A DNA stretch of 64,000 bases from Massilia sp. UMI-21 (lineage in GTDB: Bacteria; Pseudomonadota; Gammaproteobacteria; Burkholderiales; Burkholderiaceae_D): the NCBI GenBank assembly GCA_015277795.1, contig CP063848.1, forward strand, positions 3,844,001 through 3,908,000, given 5' to 3'. The notes below the pieces were generated by a model, which saw only the letters and a list, made by a program, of their open reading frames with translations, did not search any database and was not told where the DNA came from. Both the position numbers and the translations under genes were made by a program. Positions 56,725 to 64,000 of the stretch are shown piece by piece. Each line of letters starts with the position of its first letter. Position 1 is the stretch's first letter.

Positions 56725-58364
56725 CTCTGCGGCCCGCGCGCTTGCGCCGAGCCGCCCGCCTGCCGTCCTTGCTTCGCGCGGCGCAGCAGGTGACGGATGC
56801 GGGCGCTGAGCGCGTCCGGGTGGTAGGGCTTCGGCAGCAGGTGTACTGAAGCGTCCAGCTTGCCCTCGTGCGACAGCACGCCTTCCGCATAGCCGGAGGT
56901 GTACAACACCTGCACAGCGGGAAAGCGGCTGCGCACGATCTCGCCCAGCTGCAGGCTGCTCACCGGGCCCGGCATGATCACGTCGGTGAACACCAGGTCG
57001 ATGTGGCGGCCGCCGTCGATGATCTCCAGGGCGGCCTGCGCATCGGCCGCTTCCAGCACCTCGTAGCCGAGCGCCGACAGGATGCCGCAGGTCGAGCTGC
57101 GCACCTCGAGCTCGTCCTCGACCACCAGGATCGTCTCGAGGCCGCCGGCCAGCGGCGCGCTGGATACCGACTCGACCACGCTGGGGGCGGCGTCGCTGCG
57201 CGGCAGGTAGATGCGCACGCTGGTGCCCTGCCCGGGTTCGCTGCGCAGCACGATCTCGCCGCCGGACTGCTTCACGAAGCCATAGGCCATCGACAGACCG
57301 AGGCCGGTGCCCTGCCCGGTCGGCTTGGTGGTGAAGAAGGGCTCGAAAGCGCGCAGCAGGACGTCCTTCGGCATGCCCTTGCCGGTGTCGTGCACCTCGA
57401 TCATGATGTATTTCCCCTGCGGGACTTCGTCCGGCAGCGCGTCATCCGGGCCGGCATTGCCGGCGCGGATGGTGAGCGTGCCGTTGCCGGCCATGGCGTC
57501 GCGCGCGTTGATGGCCAGGTTCAGCAGCACGTTGTTCAGCTGGTTCGGGTCGACCATGGTGCTGCCCAGGCCAGGCGCGATCTCGGTGACGACCCGCGCG
57601 CTGGGGCCCAGCACGCGGCGCATCATGTCGTCCATGTCGCGCAGCAGGTGGCCGGGATCGACCACCACCGACTGCAGCGGCTGGCGCCGTGCGAAGGCCA
57701 GCAGGTGCGCGGCCAGCTTGGCGCCGCGTTCGACGCCGCCCAGGGCCATCTCGACACGCCCCTTGGCGCTGTCGTTCAGGTTGCCGACCAGCTTGAGCAG
57801 CTGCAGGTTGCCGCCGATGATCTGCAGGACGTTGTTGAAGTCGTGGGCCACGCCGCCGGTGAGCTGGCCGATCGCTTCCATTTTTTGCGCCTGGTGCAGC
57901 GCCGACTGGCTGGCGGCGAGCTGTTCCTGGCTGACGCGCAGCGAGGCAAAGGCGGCGTCGCGCTGGCGCCGCGCGATGCAGGCGCCGCTGTGGTAGCGCA
58001 CCCGCGCCACCAGCTCGCGCGCATCGGGCCACTTCACCAGGTAGTCGTTGGCGCCCACGGCGAAGGCGCGCGCCTTGATCTCGGGGTCGTCTTCGGAAGA
58101 CAGGACGATGACCGGCACGTCCTCGGTATCGGGATGCGCGCGCAGGCGCGCGGTAACCTCGAAGCCGTCCAGGTCGGGCATGCGCAGGTCCACCAGCACC
58201 ACGGTGGCGCGCACCTCGCGCGCGACTTCCACGGCCCGTGCGGGGCTCGATTCGTAGCACAGGGTATGGCCGACGCACCCCTGCAGGCCGTGCGCAATGA
58301 TGTCCTGCGCAAACGGCTCATCGTCGATGAGGAGAACGGAGCATTCAGGGCGATCGTCAATCAT
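56706..58364 (-). CDS. Hybrid histidine kinase REC-HisKA-HATPase-REC
   Basis: The 552-residue soluble protein has an N-terminal receiver (about 8-125; VVLVDLRMPD; the usual Lys lies in YLVKWPD), HisKA with VAHDFNNVLQIIGG, HATPase_c (about 285-395) and a C-terminal receiver (about 420-535; LVFTDVIMPG). It takes input by phosphotransfer rather than by a sensor domain, so the phytochrome or another kinase may feed it. Start ATG 58364; the open frame extends upstream without a good site. Confidence 0.88.
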   Translation of the reverse strand: MIDDRPECSVLLIDDEPFAQDIIAHGLQGCVGHTLCYESSPARAVEVAREVRATVVLVDLRMPDLDGFEVTARLRAHPDTEDVPVIVLSSEDDPEIKARAFAVGANDYLVKWPDARELVARVRYHSGACIARRQRDAAFASLRVSQEQLAASQSALHQAQKMEAIGQLTGGVAHDFNNVLQIIGGNLQLLKLVGNLNDSAKGRVEMALGGVERGAKLAAHLLAFARRQPLQSVVVDPGHLLRDMDDMMRRVLGPSARVVTEIAPGLGSTMVDPNQLNNVLLNLAINARDAMAGNGTLTIRAGNAGPDDALPDEVPQGKYIMIEVHDTGKGMPKDVLLRAFEPFFTTKPTGQGTGLGLSMAYGFVKQSGGEIVLRSEPGQGTSVRIYLPRSDAAPSVVESVSSAPLAGGLETILVVEDELEVRSSTCGILSALGYEVLEAADAQAALEIIDGGRHIDLVFTDVIMPGPVSSLQLGEIVRSRFPAVQVLYTSGYAEGVLSHEGKLDASVHLLPKPYHPDALSARIRHLLRRAKQGRQAGGSAQARGPQSYLGLT

Positions 58365-58522
58365 TGCGGCGGGCTCACTGAAAAGACACGATCTTGCAAA
58401 AAGGTAAGCATTGATTCTACTACATAAGCTAGTTGGCACACATAAGCGGACACGTCCTGCCGTGCGCACGTATTGACGCCGGGCATCTTGCAAGTTCGGG
58501 GTAGCGGCGCCATCTGCGCATC

Positions 58523-58852
58523 ATGCCAAAGCGCCGGCCCGAACCGATCGATGCCACTCCCGCTCCCGACGCCCGCTGTCCGCTGTGCGGCCGCGTGCTC
58601 GGGACGGTCAACGTCGACCGCCACCACCTGATCCCCAAGACCTTCAAGGGCAAGGAGCAGTTCCCGATCCACAAGATCTGTCACCGCAAGATCCACTCGG
58701 CCCTCACCGAGCGCGAACTGCTGCAGAGCTATCACACCTGGGAAGCGCTGCGCGGGCACGAGGACATCCGCAGCTTCATCGACTGGGTGGCGAAGAAGCC
58801 GCCCGACTTCCATACGCGCACCTATACCTCGAACAAGAAGAAGTACCGCTAG
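58523..58852 (+). CDS. Small HNH-nuclease-like protein
   Basis: The 109-residue protein has a zinc-type CPLCGRVL, then DRHHLIPKTFKGK and HKICHRKIHSALTE, the H-H..H arrangement of an HNH fold. The central Asn-type position is less clear. It may be a nuclease or a structural relative. It precedes an amidase gene by 64 bp and has no restriction or toxin partner. Confidence 0.7.
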   Translation: MPKRRPEPIDATPAPDARCPLCGRVLGTVNVDRHHLIPKTFKGKEQFPIHKICHRKIHSALTERELLQSYHTWEALRGHEDIRSFIDWVAKKPPDFHTRTYTSNKKKYR

Positions 58853-58916
58853 ACTGCCCTTGACAAGAACACGGCCAGCGGATTTCATTCCAGGCAACCC
58901 AACCACAGGCTTGCCC

Positions 58917-60425
58917 ATGGAATTCCACGACTACCTGCGCCACGACGCCACCTCCCTCGCCGCCCTCGTCGCCCGCGGCGAGGCGACGCCAACCGAACTG
59001 CTCGAGATCGCGCTGGCGCGCCAGGCGCAGGTGCATGGCCGCGTCAACGCGGTCGTGCGGCTGATGGAAGACGAAGCCCGCCGCCAGCTGCAGGGACCGC
59101 TCCGCGGCCCCTTCGCCGGCGTGCCCTTCCTGCTCAAGGATACCCTGCAAGACTACGCCGGCCTGCCGACCACCAACGCCAGCCGCGCCACGCGGGCCTA
59201 TGTGCCGGCCCGGCATGCCGCCGTGGTGCGGCGCTACCTCGAGGCCGGCCTGGTCGTCTTCGGCAAGACCAATTTGCCCGAATTCGCCCTCAAGGGCGTG
59301 ACCGATCCGGTCCTGTTCGGCCGCACCAGCAACCCTTGGCACCTGGCGCACACGCCGGGTGGCTCGAGCGGCGGCGCGGCGGCGGCGGTTGCCAGCGGCA
59401 TCGTGCCGATGGCCGCCGGGAACGACGGCGGCGGCTCGATCCGCATCCCGGCCGCGTGCTGCGGCCTGTTCGGGCTGCGTCCCTCGCGCGGACGGGTATC
59501 CGCCGGCCCCGATGTGGGGGAAGTCTGGTTCGGCGCATCGAGCGAAGGCGTGCTGTCGCGCAGCGTGCGCGACTCCGCGCTGGCGCTCGACGTCCTGCAG
59601 GGCGCCGAGCCGGGCGACCCGTTCATCATCGCCCCGCCTGCCGCACCGTATGCGGAACTGATGCGGCGCGATCCCGGCCGGCTGCGCATCGGCTTCACGG
59701 CGGCCTCGCCGATCGGCACCGAGGTGCATCCGGAAGCGGTGGCGGCGGTGCGCCACGCCGCGCAGCTGCTGCGCGGGCTGGGGCACGAGGTGGAAGAAGC
59801 GGCGCCCGAGGTCGACGGCGCCGCGCTGGCCACCAGTTACCTGCACATGTACCTGGGCCAGGTGCCGTCGCTGGTGGCGCGCATGAAGGCGCTTGGCGCC
59901 GGCGGCGGCGAACCCGAGCTGATGACGCGCCTGCTGGTGACGCTGGGCAGCGCGACCAGCGCGCCGGCGCTCACCACCCAGCTGGCGCAATGGAATACGT
60001 TTGCGCGGGCGCTGGGGCGCTTCCACGCGCGCTACGACCTGCTGTTGACGCCGACACTGGCGCATCCGCCGGTCCGGCACGGCGCCGGCGATCTGCCGGC
60101 GGCCCAGCAGACCCTGCTGGACTTCCTGCAGCGCACCGGCATGCTCGGCCTGCTGGCGCGCCTCGGGCTACTCGACAGCACGGTGGAGAAGATCGCGCAG
60201 GACAACCTGCGCTACGTGCCCTTCACGCAGCTGTCCAACCTGACGGGCACGCCCTCGATGTCGGTGCCGCTGCACTGGACGAGCGACGGGCTGCCGCTGG
60301 GGGTGCAGTTCGTGGCGCCATTCGGGCGCGAAGACCGGTTATTGCAGCTGGCGCAGCAGCTGGAGGGGGCGCAGCCATGGTTCGATCGCTTGCCGGCGAT
60401 GACCACGCAAGCCGCCCCTGCCTGA
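58917..60425 (+). CDS. Amidase signature family enzyme
   Basis: The 502-residue enzyme has the Ser-cisSer-Lys triad: Lys in FLLKDTLQDYAG, the Gly/Ser-rich GGSSGGAAAAVASG and the nucleophile Ser in DGGGSIRIPA. Substrate amide unknown (related to GatA and 6-aminohexanoate-cyclic-dimer hydrolases). ATG 58917; an upstream TTG is unlikely. Confidence 0.92.
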   Translation: MEFHDYLRHDATSLAALVARGEATPTELLEIALARQAQVHGRVNAVVRLMEDEARRQLQGPLRGPFAGVPFLLKDTLQDYAGLPTTNASRATRAYVPARHAAVVRRYLEAGLVVFGKTNLPEFALKGVTDPVLFGRTSNPWHLAHTPGGSSGGAAAAVASGIVPMAAGNDGGGSIRIPAACCGLFGLRPSRGRVSAGPDVGEVWFGASSEGVLSRSVRDSALALDVLQGAEPGDPFIIAPPAAPYAELMRRDPGRLRIGFTAASPIGTEVHPEAVAAVRHAAQLLRGLGHEVEEAAPEVDGAALATSYLHMYLGQVPSLVARMKALGAGGGEPELMTRLLVTLGSATSAPALTTQLAQWNTFARALGRFHARYDLLLTPTLAHPPVRHGAGDLPAAQQTLLDFLQRTGMLGLLARLGLLDSTVEKIAQDNLRYVPFTQLSNLTGTPSMSVPLHWTSDGLPLGVQFVAPFGREDRLLQLAQQLEGAQPWFDRLPAMTTQAAPA

Positions 60426-60442
60426 TCATCCACCGTCCAAAA

Positions 60443-60472
60443 CAAAAAGGGCCGCATTCGCATGCGGCCCTT
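60443..60472 (-). terminator. Terminator of tRNA-Asn copy 1
   Basis: GGGCCGCAT-GCGA-ATGCGGCCC followed by TTTTTG on the minus strand, directly downstream of the tRNA gene and near the amidase end. Confidence 0.88.
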
Positions 60473-60479
60473 CGTATTC

Positions 60480-60555
60480 TGGCTCCCCGACCTGGACTCG
60501 AACCAGGGACCTGCGGATTAACAGTCCGTCGCTCTACCGACTGAGCTATCAGGGA
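60480..60555 (-). tRNA. tRNA-Asn (anticodon GTT), copy 1
   Basis: A complete 76-nt cloverleaf with encoded CCA (60480-60482). Acceptor 5' TCCCTGA pairs with TCGGGGA, anticodon loop CTGTTAA gives GTT, and the T loop is GGTTCGAGTCC. It is identical to copy 2 at 63056-63131. Confidence 0.97.
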
Positions 60556-60566
60556 AAAGAGGCCGC

Positions 60567-60595
60567 ATTATAGCGGCCCATTCCGGATTTGACCA
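60567..60595 (-). promoter_or_regulatory. Promoter of tRNA-Asn copy 1
   Basis: TATAAT at 60567-60572 lies 11 bp upstream of the tRNA; a TGGTCA hexamer stands 17 bp further upstream. A GC-rich GCGGCC stretch follows the -10, as in stringently controlled tRNA promoters. Confidence 0.7.
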
Positions 60596-60703
60596 GTGCT
60601 TCGCGCAAGCAGCGCATTGCGTAGTGCTTTGCGCGCTCAGGGACGGCAAGCGACATAGCGCTTTGCTATAGTCCCGACTTTATTTATCCACCAATCATTC
60701 CCC

Positions 60704-61912
60704 ATGACGAACCCACGCCCCCTCGGCACCCCGCTGTCCCCTTCCGCCACCAAGGTCATGCTGCTCGGCGCCGGCGAACTCGGCAAGGAAGTGATCATCG
60801 CCCTGCAGCGCCTGGGCGTGGAAACCATCGCCGTCGACCGCTACCCCAACGCGCCCGGCCATCAGGTCGCCCACCGCGCGCACGTGATCGACATGACCGA
60901 CGGGGTTGCCCTGTCCGCCCTGATCGCGCTGGAAAAGCCCGACCTGGTGGTGCCGGAGATCGAAGCCATCGCCACCGAAACCCTGGCCGCGCTCGAGGAA
61001 GCCGGCCGCATCACCTGCATCCCGACCGCGCGCGCCGCGCTGCTGACCATGAACCGCGAGGGCATCCGCCGCCTGGCCGCCGAGGAACTCGGCCTGCCGA
61101 CCTCGCCCTACCGCTTCGCCAGCAGCCTGGCCGAACTGGAACAGGCCTGCAGCGAAGTCGGTTTTCCGTGCGTGGTCAAGCCGGTCATGTCCTCGTCCGG
61201 CAAGGGCCAGTCGAAGCTCGACCGCGCGGCGGACGTGGCCGGCGCCTGGGACCATGCGGCCAGCGGCGGCCGCGTCGACGCCGGCCGCGTGATCGCGGAA
61301 GGCTTCATCGACTTCGACTACGAAATCACCCTGCTCACGGTGCGCTCGGTGGGCGCCGGCGGCCGGGTGGAGACCAGCTTCTGCGAACCGATCGGCCACC
61401 GACAGGTGCAGGGCGACTACGTGGAATCGTGGCAGCCGCAGCCGATGCACCCGGGCGCGCTCGCGCGGGCGCGCGAGATCGCTGCGAAAGTCACGGCCGA
61501 CCTGGGCGGCTGCGGCGTGTTCGGCGTCGAGCTGTTCGTCAAGGACGACACCGTGTGGTTCTCGGAGGTGAGTCCGCGTCCGCACGATACCGGCATGGTG
61601 ACCATGGCCAGCCAGGTGCAGAGCGAGTTCGAACTGCATGCGCGGGCCATCCTCGGCTTGCCGACCGACGCGTCGCTGCGCGCGCCGGGGGCGTCCGCGG
61701 TCATCTACGGGCAGCACGAGGCAGCGGGAATCGCTTTCGAGGGCGTGGCCGATGCGCTGCGCGTGCCGGGCGCCGACCTGCGCCTGTTCGGCAAGCCCGA
61801 GTCCTTCGCGCGCCGCCGCATGGGCGTGGCGCTGGCGACGGCGGACGATGTCGAGACCGCGCGCCAGCGGGCGCTGGAAGCGGCCGCGCGGGTCAGGCCT
61901 GTGGTGCGCTGA
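60704..61912 (+). CDS. purT: Formate-dependent phosphoribosylglycinamide formyltransferase (GAR transformylase 2)
   Basis: A 402-residue ATP-grasp enzyme that uses formate and ATP for the third step of purine synthesis. Marks: [20 protein letters not shown] near the start, [13 protein letters not shown] for [17 protein letters not shown] near the metal site. An extended -10 TGCTATAGT at 60664-60672 precedes it. Confidence 0.97.
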   Translation: MTNPRPLGTPLSPSATKVMLLGAGELGKEVIIALQRLGVETIAVDRYPNAPGHQVAHRAHVIDMTDGVALSALIALEKPDLVVPEIEAIATETLAALEEAGRITCIPTARAALLTMNREGIRRLAAEELGLPTSPYRFASSLAELEQACSEVGFPCVVKPVMSSSGKGQSKLDRAADVAGAWDHAASGGRVDAGRVIAEGFIDFDYEITLLTVRSVGAGGRVETSFCEPIGHRQVQGDYVESWQPQPMHPGALARAREIAAKVTADLGGCGVFGVELFVKDDTVWFSEVSPRPHDTGMVTMASQVQSEFELHARAILGLPTDASLRAPGASAVIYGQHEAAGIAFEGVADALRVPGADLRLFGKPESFARRRMGVALATADDVETARQRALEAAARVRPVVR

Positions 61913-61946
61913 ACACCCGCCACAGGGGCGGCCCGGCAAAACAAAA

Positions 61947-63015
61947 GGCGCTGTTACCTTTATCTATTGATGATCCCGATTGCGATGCGTAAGAACTGTT
62001 CCGCAGTAATTAACTGTGTTCCGTCGAGCGCCCGGTGCCAGCCCAGGTAATTCGGCAGGTAGCGCGATGCCACGCCGCGAAAGCGGGCTAGCCAGTCGCG
62101 CAGACGCTGATGGAAGGCGTTGACGTTCTGGACGTGGAGGGCGTTGCCAGCGTCACGGCGCACCCGCACGCCGGCGCGCAGGTTGACCGCCTGGTGGGCG
62201 ATCCCATGTTTGCGTGAGAACGCCCGGTAGGCGGCATTGGCGTCGCTGACCAGGAGTGCTTGCCGGTCGAGCCTGGGCAGCAGGTGGCGTTCCAGGTGCA
62301 CCGTCTTCAAGGCCCCGCGCCCGACCAGCGCGACGATGGTCTGCCTGGCGCGGTCGCGTGCCACCAGGATGCAGTCGAGCTCGCTCGAGATGCCGCGTTT
62401 GCGCGCCGCGCCGCCGCGCCTTCTCGGCGCCCGGTCCAGCTTGCGCGCGCCCTTTTGCGATTCCAGGATGAACATTTCATCGGCCTCGACGATGCCGCTC
62501 AGTTGCTGTGGTTGGTCGTGCTTGACCCGGTCGACGAAGCGGTGGCGCCAGCGAAACGCGGTGTTGCGGTGCACGCCCACGTCAAGGGCGGCACGCCGCA
62601 CCGATTTGGCCGCGATCAATGCGCCCAGGTAGTCGAGCCACTTTTCGCGCAGCCGCAGCCGAGCGAAAGGCGTGCCGCTCAAGTCGTTGAAGCTGCGGCC
62701 GCATTCCCTGCAGCGGTAGCGCTGCAAGCCATTGGCATGGCCGTGCCGGTAGCAGCGCGGGCAGGCGCAGCGCGGGCAAGCGCGTTGGGGTGCGCGGATC
62801 TGCTCGATGAGGGCGACGATCCGGTCCAGCCCCGCGGCCGGATGCAATGCCGCCAGTGTTTGTTGGCGCTGCGCCCCGTTCAGCGCGGGGAGTCGTGCGA
62901 ACCATTTTTTGAAGCTGGGTGTTTTCATGGCCGCTTCCTGTCGATGGAGACAGGTGTTCGACCAGGGAGATGCTCAGCAGTTCACGCCTCATCCATAGTT
63001 AACGCTGACAGAGCC
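61947..63015. mobile_element. Complete IS1595-family insertion sequence with 8-bp target duplication
   Basis: The 1069-bp element has imperfect terminal inverted repeats: left GGCGCTGTTACCTTTATC and right (minus strand) GGCTCTGTCAGCGTTAAC begin them, with 17 of 23 positions equal. It is flanked on both sides by AAACAAAA (61939-61946 and 63016-63023), an 8-bp duplication typical of the family. It carries one transposase gene and has inserted next to a tRNA-Asn terminator. Confidence 0.93.
61960..62928 (-). CDS. IS1595 family transposase
   Basis: A 322-residue transposase. The N-terminal zinc ribbon has CPRCACPRCY and YRCRECGRSF. The catalytic core has IVEADEMFI and LLVSDANAAYR for two Asp residues and NVNAFHQRLRDWL near the third position, where Asn/His replaces Glu as in some subgroups. 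The stop codon lies inside the left inverted repeat. Confidence 0.95.
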   Translation of the reverse strand: MKTPSFKKWFARLPALNGAQRQQTLAALHPAAGLDRIVALIEQIRAPQRACPRCACPRCYRHGHANGLQRYRCRECGRSFNDLSGTPFARLRLREKWLDYLGALIAAKSVRRAALDVGVHRNTAFRWRHRFVDRVKHDQPQQLSGIVEADEMFILESQKGARKLDRAPRRRGGAARKRGISSELDCILVARDRARQTIVALVGRGALKTVHLERHLLPRLDRQALLVSDANAAYRAFSRKHGIAHQAVNLRAGVRVRRDAGNALHVQNVNAFHQRLRDWLARFRGVASRYLPNYLGWHRALDGTQLITAEQFLRIAIGIINR

Positions 63016-63016
63016 A

Positions 63017-63048
63017 AACAAAAAGGGCCGCATTTGCATGCGGCCCTT
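63017..63048 (-). terminator. Terminator of tRNA-Asn copy 2
   Basis: GGGCCGCAT-GCAA-ATGCGGCCC with a T-run, a near copy of the first tRNA terminator. The IS target duplication overlaps its T-run. Confidence 0.88.
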
Positions 63049-63055
63049 CGAATTC

Positions 63056-63131
63056 TGGCTCCCCGACCTGGACTCGAACCAGGGACCTGCGGATTAACAG
63101 TCCGTCGCTCTACCGACTGAGCTATCAGGGA
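63056..63131 (-). tRNA. tRNA-Asn (anticodon GTT), copy 2
   Basis: The 76-nt gene is identical to copy 1, including the encoded CCA. A TATAAT hexamer lies 11 bp upstream of the gene. Confidence 0.97.
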
Positions 63132-63142
63132 TTAGAGGCCGT

Positions 63143-63148
63143 ATTATA
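63143..63148 (-). promoter_or_regulatory. -10 element of tRNA-Asn copy 2
   Basis: TATAAT followed by ACGGCC and the tRNA gene; the -35 hexamer is poor. Confidence 0.6.
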
Positions 63149-63198
63149 GCAGCGCTTTTCGATTTCGCGAAGCCCCGCGCTATCGGCAGGCAATCTTT

Positions 63199-63957
63199 CT
63201 ACGTCGGCAACCGACGGACCAGCGCCGCCAGGGCATCCAGCACCACTTGCGGCTCGGACATCTGCGGAAAATGCGCACTGCGCTTCGCGATCACGCGCTC
63301 GCCCAGCGGCGACAGGTGCGCCAGCGCCTGCTGGTTACGTTCGCGTTCGCGCTGCGCTTCGCCCGAGACGATCCAGCGCGGCAAGCGCTTGCCGCCCGAG
63401 ACCACGGTGAGCGGAATGGCCGGGAACGGCGGCGCCTCGGCGATCTCCTCCACCGTCTCCGCTTCGTTGCTGATCTCGTCGTTCGGATCCGGCGGCGAGA
63501 CGCGGTCGAGCAGGCCGGTGACGGCGCGCTGCAGGCCCGAGCGATAGCGCCTGATGTTGAGGACATCGGCGGGCGCGGTCGCCTCGAGGAACAGCACCCC
63601 ACAGGTCTCTTCGGGATAGACGCGCGCGAACAGGTTGGCGTGCAGCCCGCCGAAGGCATGCGCCACCAGCAGGAAAGGCGGCCTGGCGCCGATCTCGCGC
63701 AGCAGTGCGCGCAGTTGCAGGATGGCGGTGGTCCCCATCTGGGGCTCGCGCGGCCGTCCGCTGGCGCCCACGCCCGGCCGGTCGTAGGCGACCACCGTGC
63801 CCAGTTTCTCGATCTCGGGAAACAAGCGATGCCAGCCTTCGATCGGACCGCCGGAACCGCCCAGCATGACGATGGTCGGGCTACCCTGCCCTGACATCGA
63901 AAAACGCAGCACCTGCCCCGCGACCGCAATTCTCTTGCTCGATGGAAGATGCTTCAC
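63199..63957 (-). CDS. Alpha/beta hydrolase fold protein lacking the catalytic serine
   Basis: The 252-residue protein has the hydrolase fold with an oxyanion segment GGSGGPIEGW, YDRPGVGASGRP and a C-terminal AHFPQMSEP His. At the nucleophile elbow it reads VAHAFGGLHA, where the usual sequence is GHSFGG, so the Ser is Ala (codon GCC). It may be inactive, bind a ligand, or use another residue. Soluble, no signal peptide. Confidence 0.85.
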   Translation of the reverse strand: MKHLPSSKRIAVAGQVLRFSMSGQGSPTIVMLGGSGGPIEGWHRLFPEIEKLGTVVAYDRPGVGASGRPREPQMGTTAILQLRALLREIGARPPFLLVAHAFGGLHANLFARVYPEETCGVLFLEATAPADVLNIRRYRSGLQRAVTGLLDRVSPPDPNDEISNEAETVEEIAEAPPFPAIPLTVVSGGKRLPRWIVSGEAQRERERNQQALAHLSPLGERVIAKRSAHFPQMSEPQVVLDALAALVRRLPT

Positions 63958-64000
63958 TTATAAATTCCTGAAGAGACGAGTGTCGCCAGCGTACCCCGTG

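Noticed and set aside
60480..63131. Twin tRNA-Asn genes as att sites of a small genomic island
   Set aside because: The segment between them holds only purT and one IS with its own target duplication. There is no integrase, so an island is not supported.

Overview
The window is high-GC, gene-dense chromosomal DNA that most resembles a betaproteobacterium of the Oxalobacteraceae (Massilia/Telluria/Duganella-like). This rests on conserved Burkholderiales gene orders: rpsO-pnp next to leuA, pssA and ilvBNC; a sigma factor-DUF3619-DUF3106-RDD operon upstream of ilvB; and iscRSUA-hscBA-fdx-iscX. Many two-component genes and RsbRST-type genes point the same way. No rRNA, CRISPR array or prophage was seen. 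The only intact mobile element is one IS1595-type insertion sequence.

Layout. 0.1-3.0 kb: a pair of M16 peptidases. 3.0-3.4 kb: an SMR guanidinium exporter behind a probable guanidine-II riboswitch. 3.4-9.4 kb: a six-gene, translationally coupled operon (minus strand) encoding RsbR-, RsbS- and RsbT-like stressosome proteins, an RsbT/SpoIIE phosphatase, a histidine kinase with an RsbT-like N-terminus and a REC-PAS-kinase-REC hybrid. 9.7-21.4 kb: housekeeping genes pnp, rpsO, leuA, pssA, ilvC, ilvN and ilvB, with small lipoproteins, an esterase and a SIMPL protein between them. 21.9-24.2 kb: the sigma factor operon. 24.2-31.2 kb: a large PAS hybrid kinase, then an SDR, a pseudouridine synthase, threonine aldolase and a methyltransferase. 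31.2-37.1 kb: the complete ISC iron-sulfur operon with an IscR type-1 box. 37.2-42.9 kb: a UDG-like protein, a CBS protein, aromatic-ring degradation genes (maiA-fah) with a divergent LysR regulator, a ChaC-like cyclotransferase and a secreted YCII protein. 43-49 kb: an SOS-box-controlled radical SAM gene, a DTW tRNA-modification gene and an EmrAB-OMF efflux operon. 49.2-51.9 kb: two secreted alpha/beta hydrolases. 51.9-58.4 kb: a signalling cluster with a bacteriophytochrome, its small response regulator and two hybrid kinases. 58.5-64 kb: an HNH protein, an amidase, two identical tRNA-Asn genes around purT and an IS1595 element, and a final hydrolase.

Signals not explained by the genes alone. 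A family of about 100-bp palindromic repeats whose ends read GTAGGGTGG / CCACCCTAC sits just 3' of genes. Several copies supply the stop codon of the gene they follow, and their hairpin stems show compensatory base changes. One copy lies in a 210-bp tandem duplication of an entire intergenic region, and two lie inside the ISC operon. The most system-like unit is the stressosome operon. It carries three successive RsbT-like ATPase domains on different effectors and ends in two kinases instead of a sigma factor switch.
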